The position numbers and the translations under genes are program-made. Below the pieces are notes generated by a model. The model searched no databases. It was not told where the DNA came from and worked only from the letters and a program-made list of their open reading frames with translations. DNA of 64,000 nt from Centroberyx gerrardi (Eukaryota; Chordata; Actinopteri; Beryciformes; Berycidae), in contig NC_135999.1 of assembly GCF_048128805.1 (NCBI RefSeq), forward strand, positions 14,168,190-14,232,189, read 5' to 3'. Positions 41,354 to 51,600 of the stretch are shown one piece after another. How positions within the stretch are numbered: the first letter of the stretch is position 1; every line of letters begins with the position of its first letter.

Positions 41354-42440
41354 ATGGAGCGGAAAAAACAACTCCACGATGAGGAGACCATGGATCCCAT
41401 CGAGCTAGCCAGGAAGCTGAAGGTGTGTGAGGCAGAGAAGGCAGGAATTCAGCGGAACTATAAGGAGCTGGCCTCTGAACACGAGGACCAAATACACGCA
41501 AATATGGGCCTTCAGCATCAACTGAAGGCACTCAAGAAAGAGATGGCCAAAAGCAGACGCGGGGAGCCTAAGGCAGATGAGGACTATGAGTTCCTCTGCC
41601 GAAAGAACGAAGACCTCCGCAGGAACCTCAAGGAGCAGGCCATGAAACTCGAGGCCTGCGAGAAGGACAATATGGCCGTCCAGAAAGAAAAGGAAGGGCT
41701 CAGGGAGCAGGCCACTAACATTTAGGCAGGGGAGGAGTGCCTCCGCCGAGTGAACGAGGAGCTCCGCAAAGACATGAAGGAGCAGGCAATGAAACTTTGG
41801 GCCTGCGAGAAGGAAAATATGGCCCTCCAGAAAGAACGTGAGCAGGCCCCTAACCCTCAGGCAGAGGAGGAGTTCCTCTGCAGAGAGAACGAGGACCTCC
41901 GCAAAGAAATAGAGGAACTGAGAGAAAGGCTCCGCAAAGAAATGAAATGCCAAGAAAATCTCCAGAGTGCCTATGAGCTGGCCATGACAAACGAGATCTG
42001 TGAGATGAAGCATGCACACTGGCAAAAATCTCGAGAAAGAGATTGCCACACAGAAGGAGGAGGCCCTCCACCAGGAGAAGGAAGCCCTCAAACAAAAAAT
42101 GGAGGAAATGCTCAAGAAAGACCATGAGCAGACCATGAGGATCAAGGCGGTGGAGAAGCTGGTGATCAAGCTGAAGGAACAGAACGAGGAGAAGGAGGCC
42201 TTGACCAGCCAGAATCTTTCCAGCGAGCTCAAGGCCGATGAGATGGAAAAGGAGGCCCTCAAATCTACCAACAGAGAGGCAGAGGTGGGAGGCTCTGGAG
42301 AGAAAGATGGAAAAGAGGTGGGAGAAGAACTCCACAAAAAGTCTAGGAAGTCTTCCATGATGAGGAGGTTTATCAAGCTCTTTACCCCAAAGAGGAAGGA
42401 GAAGAAAAAGAAGAAAAAGGAGAAGATGGAGTCCACTTGA
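41354..42440 (+). pseudogene. Intronless coiled-coil protein gene with one nonsense codon and one frameshift
   Basis: A long E/K/L-rich coiled-coil reading frame of about 361 codons without introns; I do not recognise the family. It starts at a well-placed ATG (41354, G at -3 and +4). An in-frame TAG lies at 41723-41725, at a place where the next copy of the internal repeat has CAG. The frame continues after it (41726 on), then shifts by one base at an A-run near 42022-42027 (CAAAAATC), after which coiled coil continues to a stop at 42438-42440. Internal repeats start at 41573, 41726 and 41861 (units of 51 and 45 codons, core NEDLR). The C-terminus is strongly basic (RRFIKLF then a Lys-rich tail). 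AATAAA signals lie at 42575 and 42605, but there is no poly(A) tract or target duplication, so a retrocopy is not demonstrated. Either a recently broken gene or, for the A-run, an assembly error. Confidence 0.6.
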
Positions 42441-42640
42441 GTTGCTTCAAGCCAAGAACCTTAGTACACTGACACCTGTGCTCACTCCCTCTCCTCACAC
42501 ACACACACACCCCATCACCCATTTGCAACCCACTACCTGACACCTCCTTCCCCCTTTACCTTGTATTTTCCCTTAATAAAAGATATCACCAATGATATCT
42601 TTAAAATAAAGCACCGCCTGTATTGTTTTAATTCTGTAAA
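42441..42640 (+). other. 3' UTR-like region of the coiled-coil locus
   Basis: A short CA run is followed by two AATAAA signals (42575-42580 and 42605-42610) about 135 and 165 bases after the last stop, consistent with an ordinary mRNA 3' end. Confidence 0.45.
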
Positions 42641-42644
42641 TGGT

Positions 42645-42672
42645 TTTCTCTACAATGTTGTAGAGAAAATAT
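42645..42672. repeat. Short perfect hairpin after the coiled-coil locus
   Basis: Arms TTTTCTCTACAA and TTGTAGAGAAAA are separated by only a couple of bases, about 35-60 bases beyond the second poly(A) signal. Confidence 0.6.
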
Positions 42673-44417
42673 AAAAGCTGTGTTGAATCTATAGTTGGTT
42701 TTATGTTTTTATCGTATCAATTGTTTGTGTGGTTTTGCAATTTAAATGCTGTTGTCAAACTCAGAAATGAAAGTGGAACTGCTCTGGTACATTTACTCAT
42801 CCTAATGTCACATCATGACCTTGGAATAATCAGGTCCCATATGACATTTTAGTCAAAAATAAGTTATTTATATAATGCAGATCTAAAACAGGTCTTAAAA
42901 TATTGCTGAATATAGATAGGATAAGTATGTGATTGAGATACAGAGGATGATATCGTTCCTACATTGTTATATTTGACATAAAACTCTGTCGGACCAAGTA
43001 ACTAATGGTCAGTTATCTGTTAGTTGCAGTGGGTCTGATGTCAACCACAAACTGCATTCAGATCGCTATTCTGTACATCCACTGCTGAAGAAATGAGCCT
43101 CTTTCTGGTTAGGTGTTATTCAGCAAAGTCTTTATTATTACATCTATGGAGAACAGCATACAGAGATAAGAACAAGTGAACTGAACTTAAGGGAAACTAC
43201 AATAGTTTTATACAAAGAGACAAACAAGGGTGGGAACAAGGTTGGGGAGTATATTTAGACCAGTGGTACAGTTAGGGCTGAGTGTGTGTGTCTGTTATGA
43301 GTTGTGCCTCCTCTACCAGGACAGAGATGTCCGCCTGTCAAAGTCCATGTCCTACACTCTGTGCCATGGAGCGGACCAGATGGCTCTTCAAATGAGTGCA
43401 GGTGAGAGACGCTCACAAACTGATCTAGGTAAACACCAAGATCACTTTGTATTGCTGGTACGGCTTCTGACACAATTTTAGTAGCAAGTGTTGGTCTAAG
43501 ACGGGTTTGTTTTTTCAATTTAATACCTACACAGTAAATGAGACATTTTGAATGGGGTTTGCTTGGGTTCATTCTTATCTAAAACAGGCAACAATGTCTC
43601 TCACACCTGTGGCTATGGTGAATTTCAGAAGCTTCATAAACATGGCTGCCAAGACTGCCTTGTTTCCTTTGTTGTTGAGTTCAGTATCAATTGCATTTCC
43701 ATACATTTCTGCTCTTAGAAAAAACGAAATTATTTTCACTACACAGGTTTGGCAGTTATGATCATAATCAGCAGATACAGATCTACATTGTAAAAAAAAA
43801 AAACCTCACCACACTCACGTTTTCTTCTTCTGCTTTGTTTTCTTCCATCCTGCTTGGTTCCTCCTTTAGGACTGTCCAAATGATCAGAGAACACAACTTA
43901 CACACACAGCTATAAAGGTTTCTTTCCCCACCTTTTAAACTGATTTCCTTCCAAAACAATAGTGTTGTGACCCGGTCAGCAATGTTACAAGGTTTGAATA
44001 ATGTAACCGTTACTGTTGTTGACAATAAACTCATCACAGCTCATCAAAGTCAGATTCAGTTATGAATCCTGGTTCATCACACTCATCTAATACAGCATGA
44101 AATAATTCAATTAGATAAACGATCAACACCTGCAGACAAACGAATTATGAAAAAATGAGGGTAACGTTAGTATGCACTGCACCAAGAATCCGCAAACTGT
44201 TTAATACCTCTCAAAGTGAATTTAAGGCATTAAGTTTGTTTGTCATTTGATTGTAATCACCTGTTAATTTATTACAATTACTTGTTATTTTCCTACCAAG
44301 ATGGCCGTGTGGTGATAGAATACTATGAATATGCAGCGGCTACTTCCCTCATTCCCACGCATTACTAAATTGTGGCCACGCATTATTTTATTAACATGAG
44401 ATGTCACCAGAGGGGCT
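42673..44417. other. Spacer between the coiled-coil locus and arhgap10
   Basis: No gene was recognised; only short incidental reading frames were found. Confidence 0.5.
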
Positions 44418-44555
44418 AACGAGATAATTAAGTCGTTATGACGAGAAAACGGATTTCGTTTTGTCGTGATAACGATATAATTAAGTCGTTATGACGAGGA
44501 AACGGTTTCGTTTTGTCGTGATAACGAGATAATTAAGTCGTTATCTCGACATAAC
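44418..44555. repeat. 52/53-bp tandem repeat, about 2.6 copies
   Basis: Units start at 44418, 44471 and 44523 with AACGA(G/T)ATAATTAAGTCG. Units 1 and 2 are over 90 percent alike. The third copy is partial and ends in an inverted form (TTATCTCGACATAAC), so each unit can form hairpins around GTCGTTAT/ATAACGA. Confidence 0.85.
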
Positions 44556-44784
44556 AAAAAATATTTTTTTTTATTTATGTCCTATGGACTGCCGTATGAA
44601 ACAGGAGTTTTTTGTTATAATTATTTGTTATAGTTTTAAAGATGTGTCTAGTTATCAAGGTTATCGGTAGCTTAATAAGACCTTAAACGTTACGGTGTTT
44701 GGCCAAATTAAATAATTCTGTCACAGAAAAAATAATATTTTGGACCGAATGCGAGACATCTCAAAAAGAAACGGAATGTATTCT

Positions 44785-45180
44785 GGGGCCAGTTGCATAA
44801 AGATAGACCTGGTCTTAGACTTAAATGTGACTTTAAGTCAAACTTGCTATAGACATTTGTATTTACCTGTTCCTACTACTTCTTGGTTGTTGTAGATCTC
44901 TAATGGGTTGTTTATGTCTCTAAAGACTCGCTCTCTTCTTCAGAATTTTCCCAAAAAGCAAAGATTTGGTAAACGTCCCACTCTGACAGTTAGGCCGACT
45001 CGTTGCCATAACAACAAAATTCTTAACTCAAGATTAGCCGGGGGGTAGGTGGCTAACATTCCTACCTCAAAATAAGTCAGTTGTAATATTTAAGTAACAG
45101 ACAAGAAATGGGACACAGCTACAGTCTTAATTAGACTAGCCCAACCTGAGAATCTAAGACCAGTCTATGCAACTGGCCCC
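44785..45180. mobile_element. MITE, about 396 bp, with GGGGCCAGTTGCATA termini
   Basis: The left end GGGGCCAGTTGCATA, followed by a block with TGGTCTTAGA, is mirrored at the right end (TCTAAGACCAGTC...TGCAACTGGCCCC). No coding capacity. A 3-base CTG flank on both sides may be the target duplication, which would fit a PIF/Harbinger-type element; this is not certain. Confidence 0.7.
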
Positions 45181-45690
45181 TGGACTATATAAGCGAAGAC
45201 GGAAGTAGGTAGGAGAGAAACATCTCGCTTAACCTTGATACTCTCTGGTACAACTTTTGCTACACGCCCACAGATGTCAGTGGAGTTTCTCAATCTGTCA
45301 CTTTGAAAGGAGGACTAACGCTACGTGTGATGAAGTAGAGATTTGGATACAACAACCATGGTTTTCTGACAACTCTAGTTAACCGACTACCGTTACATAC
45401 TTGATGTGATACCGTATTGTTGTCATTATTTAACTCCGTTACCTCTTACTCTTCGCGTAATTTGACAACTGTGGAACAACACCCATGCGTCTGTGTCCAA
45501 AGTTACCGTGCTAGCTAACTAGCTAACTGCTACTTCACGTAGCTATGGTTTTCCCCGCTAGGTTTGAAAGTGAAATTACCAGCGAAAAAAGCGGTGTTTT
45601 GATTGTTACGCTAGTTTGCTAGCTATTGAATAAGCAACATTTTGACCAGGTTCCTGTGCTAGCAAACCCAGCTAGCAATCTATCAAAGAA
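45181..45690 (+). promoter_or_regulatory. arhgap10: Putative arhgap10 promoter and 5' UTR
   Basis: A TATA-like box CTATATAAG lies at about 45186-45194, followed by an ETS-like GGAAGT. The start codon is about 500 bases further on, after a pyrimidine- and CTAGC-rich leader with several short upstream ATGs. The TATA box sits only a few bases after the end of the MITE at 45180. Confidence 0.4.
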
Positions 45691-48600
45691 ATGGGACTAC
45701 ACCCGCTGGAATTCAGTGAATGCTATCTGGACAGCCCCAGTTTCAGGGAGAAAATAAAGGTACACGAAGCAGAGTTGGACAAAACTAACAGGTTTATCAA
45801 AGAACTGTACAAGGATGGAAAGAATCTCATCAATGCAACAAAGCGTAAGATCTGTTTTTTTTTCTCATAACTTAATGTAAGCCAAGTCTGTTTGCTGTCA
45901 GTAACTTCGCCCTCGTCTTGCCATCTTAATGTGCTAGTAGTCACAACTTCTTTCTCAGTTTGCTAAAAATTGTTCTTTCTCATTCGTTAAAGTTATCAGT
46001 TGGACAACACAAATTGCAGAAACAATGGATTCATCGTCAAACAATATGAGAAATTGTTGACATGTGAGGACGTTCACTGTTTGTATGGAGTGACTGCTCC
46101 CAAGACTCTCTGACTTTTTATTGCCTTTTACTGATGCTAGAATATTGCATTGCTTATGCTTTTAAGGGAAGATATTAATGTTCTGAGAAAATATTGGCCT
46201 AGGCTAAACCTAGGCTCCAAATGTGTTTAATAATCAACTGGATTATTTAATCACACACCTTAACTGGGTTTAAAACTAGGTTGTTATCTCCATGAATTGT
46301 AGTGTTGTGGGCTGGGTTTGTCTGTAAGGTGTCCAGTGAAGCAGCTACCGATGCAGTGGTCAGTGAGCTTTCCATAGGCTGTTACGGTGTTTGTGATGGT
46401 ACCAGACTGGGATACATTTAGTCATCAAAAAGAGAATGCAACATAAGAACCGATGTCAATATGTCCTTGTTTCAGTTGGGAAATCTCATTGTGATTGGCC
46501 TCTACAAATAACACTAAACTGGAGGCAGCTATACCGTTTTGTATTGCATTGCATTGCGGTACATTACTCCATAACCTCTCCAATTGTTGAAAAAATTACT
46601 CTAGCACTTAGTACTGTAACAATGTTTTTAAGATAAGGCTGAAGTTGGCAAGGACAATCAATCCTATGTTACATTATTCTTGACATTGACAATCTTGTTT
46701 ATAGACGGTATCATAACTAATACTAATATCTGCTGAACTGTAGCAACTGCAAGGTGCAAGACAGACTGGCTTCAGCAGCAATGTGGAAATTTCCTTGGTG
46801 CACTTGGCTGTCATACAAAGTATGTGAGCCTGTGTTGTTTGTTTTTAGTTTCTAGTTCATTGGAGTAAACTAAAGTCACTGTCAATTCCTGTAACCATTT
46901 TGAGACGATGCTGCTTCGTGATTTGGCACATTATCCTCCTGGAAGTATCCATGGAAGGGATACACTTGGTCAGCAACAATGTTAAGTTATTCTGTGGCAT
47001 TCAAGTGCTGCTCTATTGGTACTAAGGGGCCTCATATGTGCCAAGAAAACATCCCCTACAGCACCACCGGCAACTGTACTGTTGACACCAGGCAGGATGG
47101 ATCCATGGATTCAGGTTGTTTGTGCCAAATTCTGACCCAGCCATCAGCATGTCACAGCAGAAACCAGGATTTGTCAGACTAGGCAGTGTTTTTCCACTCT
47201 TCAGTCATCCAATTTTGGTGATCAAGTGCCCACTGTAGCTTCATCTTCTTGTTCTTAACTGACAGGAGTAGAACCTGACATGTCTTTTGCTGCTGTAGCC
47301 CATCTGCTTCAAGGTTTGATGGGTTGTGTGTTTGGAGATGCCATTCTGCCCATCACTATTGTACTAAGCTGTTACGTGCATACTTGAGGCCTGCCTGTTA
47401 GCTTGAGCGAGTCTTGCCATTCTCCTCTGACGTCTCTCATCGAGGTGTTTTTGCCCTCAGGACTGCACCTGATTGGATGTGTTTTGTTTATCGCACCAGC
47501 CTTGATAAACTATAGAAACAATGAAGATCACCAACGATTATACCATGTTCAGAGTTGCTTAAATGACACATCTTGCCATTTCTAATATTTAGTCAAACGG
47601 TAACTGAACCTCCCGACCCTGTCTGCATGCTTTATACTTATGTTTTATTTGCATGTGACTCATTGTCTGGAGGACTGTGTTGTTTGTCTAATAAAGTGGC
47701 CACTGAGTGTGTCTCCTGACATTTACTGGAGTACAGTATTGATAGACTGATAGGTCCTCAGTGAAAATTCAGTGTGGAGAGAAGCTTTTTTAAACGAATG
47801 ATGGGCTACATGTCACTTTCACAGGCCTCAGTTTTTGCAGGCCATTTGGGAGTTACCACGAGAACCTCCATGTGCAGTAGGAAAACCCATGGAGCAAAAT
47901 AGGGTGACCTCTGGTATTCACTTGTATTGGTCACAGATGGGTGGAAATTGATGCGGTGCTGTGCTGGTGTAAGCCTATACACAGTAGGCTATCCCATTTC
48001 AGAAGCGGCACGTCATGCCTTGTATGCCTATGGCTAACCTACACATCCCTTCTTTGCTGGTAATCCCAAGTGTTTTTTAGTGGTCCACCACCACTACCTA
48101 GCCAGTGGTGTACAATAAGTGGCCAGACAATTAACCCTGAAGAAGAAGACTAAATTTAAGGTAGTATTTCAGATATTAATTAGGTTTTTGCTTGCCTCTT
48201 GAGTATGAGGCTGTAACAAGGAATATTGTCTATAAGAGTAGACAATCCTGGTCTCCCCATTATCATCTAAAGCACTGGAACTTCAACCAGTTTCAACTAA
48301 GGAATCATTGGTGATATTCCTGTATATTGACATTAATAAAGTGAGCTCAACTTGTTTTGCTCAACCTACATGTAGCCCTTCATGGACACCATTTTCTAAA
48401 ATGTGTCTTGTCCTCTCTACAAATGTCAAATTACTGTTTTTGGCATTCTTGGATCACTGTAATCATGGGGTGTTGACTATCCTTGCTAATAGCAGGAGCA
48501 GAGCAACTCAAACACTACCCAACTGCCACAGCAAAATATTAAAATATTCTCCTGTGCTATTTCAGGCCTTATCTAGACTTATATAACAATAAGCCACGCC

Positions 48601-51600
48601 TACTATTTACACAGGGTGTTTCCTACCTTAATGTTTAATTTCAGGCAAGGATGGGTGATTGTAATTAATTCTAAAATGGATTGAATAGTCGTTATGTCTG
48701 TGATTCTTCACAGACATAACGTTGACTATTGAATCCATTTTACAGGCATATGCGGCTCTGTTGTGTCCCCAATCCCCAGAAGGGTCTATATATTCTATAT
48801 CTATGAACAAAGAGTAAAATCATGCAGCTTTCAACTTGTGAGCACAACTCCCAGCTGATTTTTTTATGCAGGATTTTCACCCTGATAATCTAAAAATGTA
48901 TGGATTTGCCTAATTGGGATTTAAATCCATATCCATAATTTGAGTACATTTAAATCGTTATTCCAGCTAGGGGCGTCCCAGACAAATTTAAAGACTATGA
49001 TTTTAATCTTATGTCACTAATTGCTTCTCAAAGCATACTGATTGTTTTAAAAAAAAGTTGTATATTCAACTTCAGTGGACAGTAGTGTGAGTCCACCCTC
49101 AGTTGTACTGCAGATTGTTATAAGTATATGTAGGTTATAAAGTAACAACCTTCTTCACTCCCAGGGTGGAGCTCGGCCCAGCCAAGCTCTCATTACTTGG
49201 ACACCACTCTAACAACCTTGTCTCATGAGCTTGCGGTCGGTTTTCTTTAGTTCTCCTCTTGGTAGAGATCATAGAAAGTAGCTCAGTAGTTGGGAGGCAC
49301 TTGCTTGTTTTTTATCTCTCTTTGTGGTTGGTAATAGGAGGTCCCAGCTTTGATGTAGATAGGGGAACTAGCCTAGCTAGCTGATCATATGCTCTCAGCC
49401 AATGTTTTTGATGAGCAGAATTGATTTGGGCAGGCTAAGCTGTGTAATCCTCACAGCATATGATGATCACTGTCAGCTTTAAGGCAAGATCTAACACTAA
49501 ACTGTGTTGTAAAAATGGTTGATTTAGCATGATTCTAATCTGCAGTAAACATCCAAAGATTTAGTCTCTTTTACAACCTGTTGTAAAAGTCATGCATTAA
49601 AGAGTTGTAGCAGAGAAATGCTTTGTGTTTGACCCCTGAATGTTCCGATGTTTGGATTGTCAAATGGAACTTCCAGTTCTTACTCTGTTCTCCCAAGTCC
49701 CTGTCCATCCTCTGCCACTCAGTCACTCCCTCCACTCCTACGGCTGGGAGGATGTCCCACGACGGAAAGTCCTTGGTTCTGGGAGGAAACGTTCAAGCAG
49801 GGCCCTGGGCCAGAGACGTGACATGGAAGTGCCCACTAGAAGAGCAACATGCAGATGTGCTTCTGTTTCAGTGGGTTTCCTCCACAGGAACTCTGTCCTG
49901 TCTTTACCCCCTCAACAACCCCTCATTTTTATTGCCCGTCACTCACTTAGCAAAATAATTGATTTCTTGTGAATGGTTTATGAAAGAATGGCTTCATCTG
50001 TAAGGAATATTTTATCTCTGTTGTTTTGTCAGTGTCCAAGGAAACAACAACCAGCAGTCATTTTGAGAAGTGTCTCTTTCATGTTATTTTCAAGAACATA
50101 TTACTACGTTGAGCTGGAGAGGGAAGTTGTGCAGAGTTGCTGTGGGGTCAGTCATAGTTGGTCATTTTCGCAGCTGGACTTCCTCTGGTGAATTGACCAA
50201 CCGGCTCACAAATCAAACTGTTTTGTCTTTTCTTTCATCACCAGTTACACAGTAAAACATTGCCATGCAAAGGTCTTTTTCTCATTGGCAGACAGATTTA
50301 ATAGCGTCCTGCCATGATTTGCTCTGGCTAGCTGCTGCTCTCTGTAATCACATTACTGATTCTGCCAAAGAGCCACATCACAATCTTTCATTAAAACCGC
50401 ATTAGCAGAGACGTGAGGTCATGTGGGAGGAACGCTTTTCCATCTCTTGCTCTAGGAAGAACAAAGCCTACTATAAAAGTGATACTGCATACCTGACATG
50501 ATAATGCTTTTGGAGCTCCTTTTTTGGTGCAGGCAAATGTGGAGGAGTGTGTTTTTTCTGTCAGTCTGAACACTGGTGACTGACTGGATGATCTTAACAA
50601 TGTGGTGGTATAACAGTCTTCTCAGTCAGTATTGCCTTCATATTATTGACAGGACACCACTGATTGCAGCCTAGCCCCTCAGTCCTAGGAGAACTCACCC
50701 GACAGGCTTGTTCTGAGGTCCAGGAAGTTAGGAATGATGTAATGCATGCTTTGGGGAGGAGAAAAAAAAACACACACGGTGAGAGAGAGAGAGAGAAATT
50801 GACGGGATGGAGGGGCAGGGAGGTTGGGGGGTAGTAGTGGAACAGTTGAACAGGAAGGATTGGGGAAAGGCACGGCATGTAAACACTGACTTCTCTTTGA
50901 GGGCCTGGACCTAGCAAGCTCTGACCCAAGTGGCACATCTGATAAGTGTGTAGAAATCATAGCAAACAACACTCAAAACAGGCGCCAATGAATACATTGT
51001 GGTTGATAATATACCCAAAGTGATCTTCAACAGTTGAACCTTGACATATACGTGCCTTTTTACGGATTGTTTTGGGGAAAGTTTCTGTGTATTGGCTGCT
51101 GCACTACATTCAGACTCCTCCTTAAAGATGTGAAACAAAAAAACTCAAATGTGGTTGTCTGTCATACCATTTTTTGACAGCCATTTTGTCAAAGACTGTA
51201 GGTCTGAGTGTTTGAAGTTGATTAGCCTACACCAATTTAGGTAACATGGAAATGGATTTCCCAACGTTTTACCAGTTAAAGCTCTATGTAATAACTTGGC
51301 ACAGCAACTACTCTGGTCAAAATTCGCAACTGCACTCGTCGCACTTTTAATGACGTCAGACAACAAGCGTGTGCTTATTGTTCACTTAAACACTCATGAC
51401 ACTGTAGGCTGATTGAGATAAAACTATACACATAAACACTCACAATATTGTATGATGCTTGGAATAAAACGCTGTCACAAAAGGTAATGGGCTAATATAT
51501 AGCTACGATGCTAACATAGCCGGAGTGCCGGAGTGTAGCCTATCTCTTGTAATTTAGGCTAGCAAATTTGCAATAATAATATATTGAGACCATTTCAATT

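Noticed and set aside
41405-42436. 343-codon open frame on the minus strand opposite the coiled-coil locus
   Set aside because: Its Leu/Phe/Ser-rich product is just the complement of Glu/Lys codons. It has no splice sites, no family resemblance and overlaps the sense coiled-coil frame completely.
49623-49972. Two overlapping frames of about 110 codons in arhgap10 intron 1
   Set aside because: No resemblance to a protein family and no splice or promoter signals; two frames open at once suggests chance composition.
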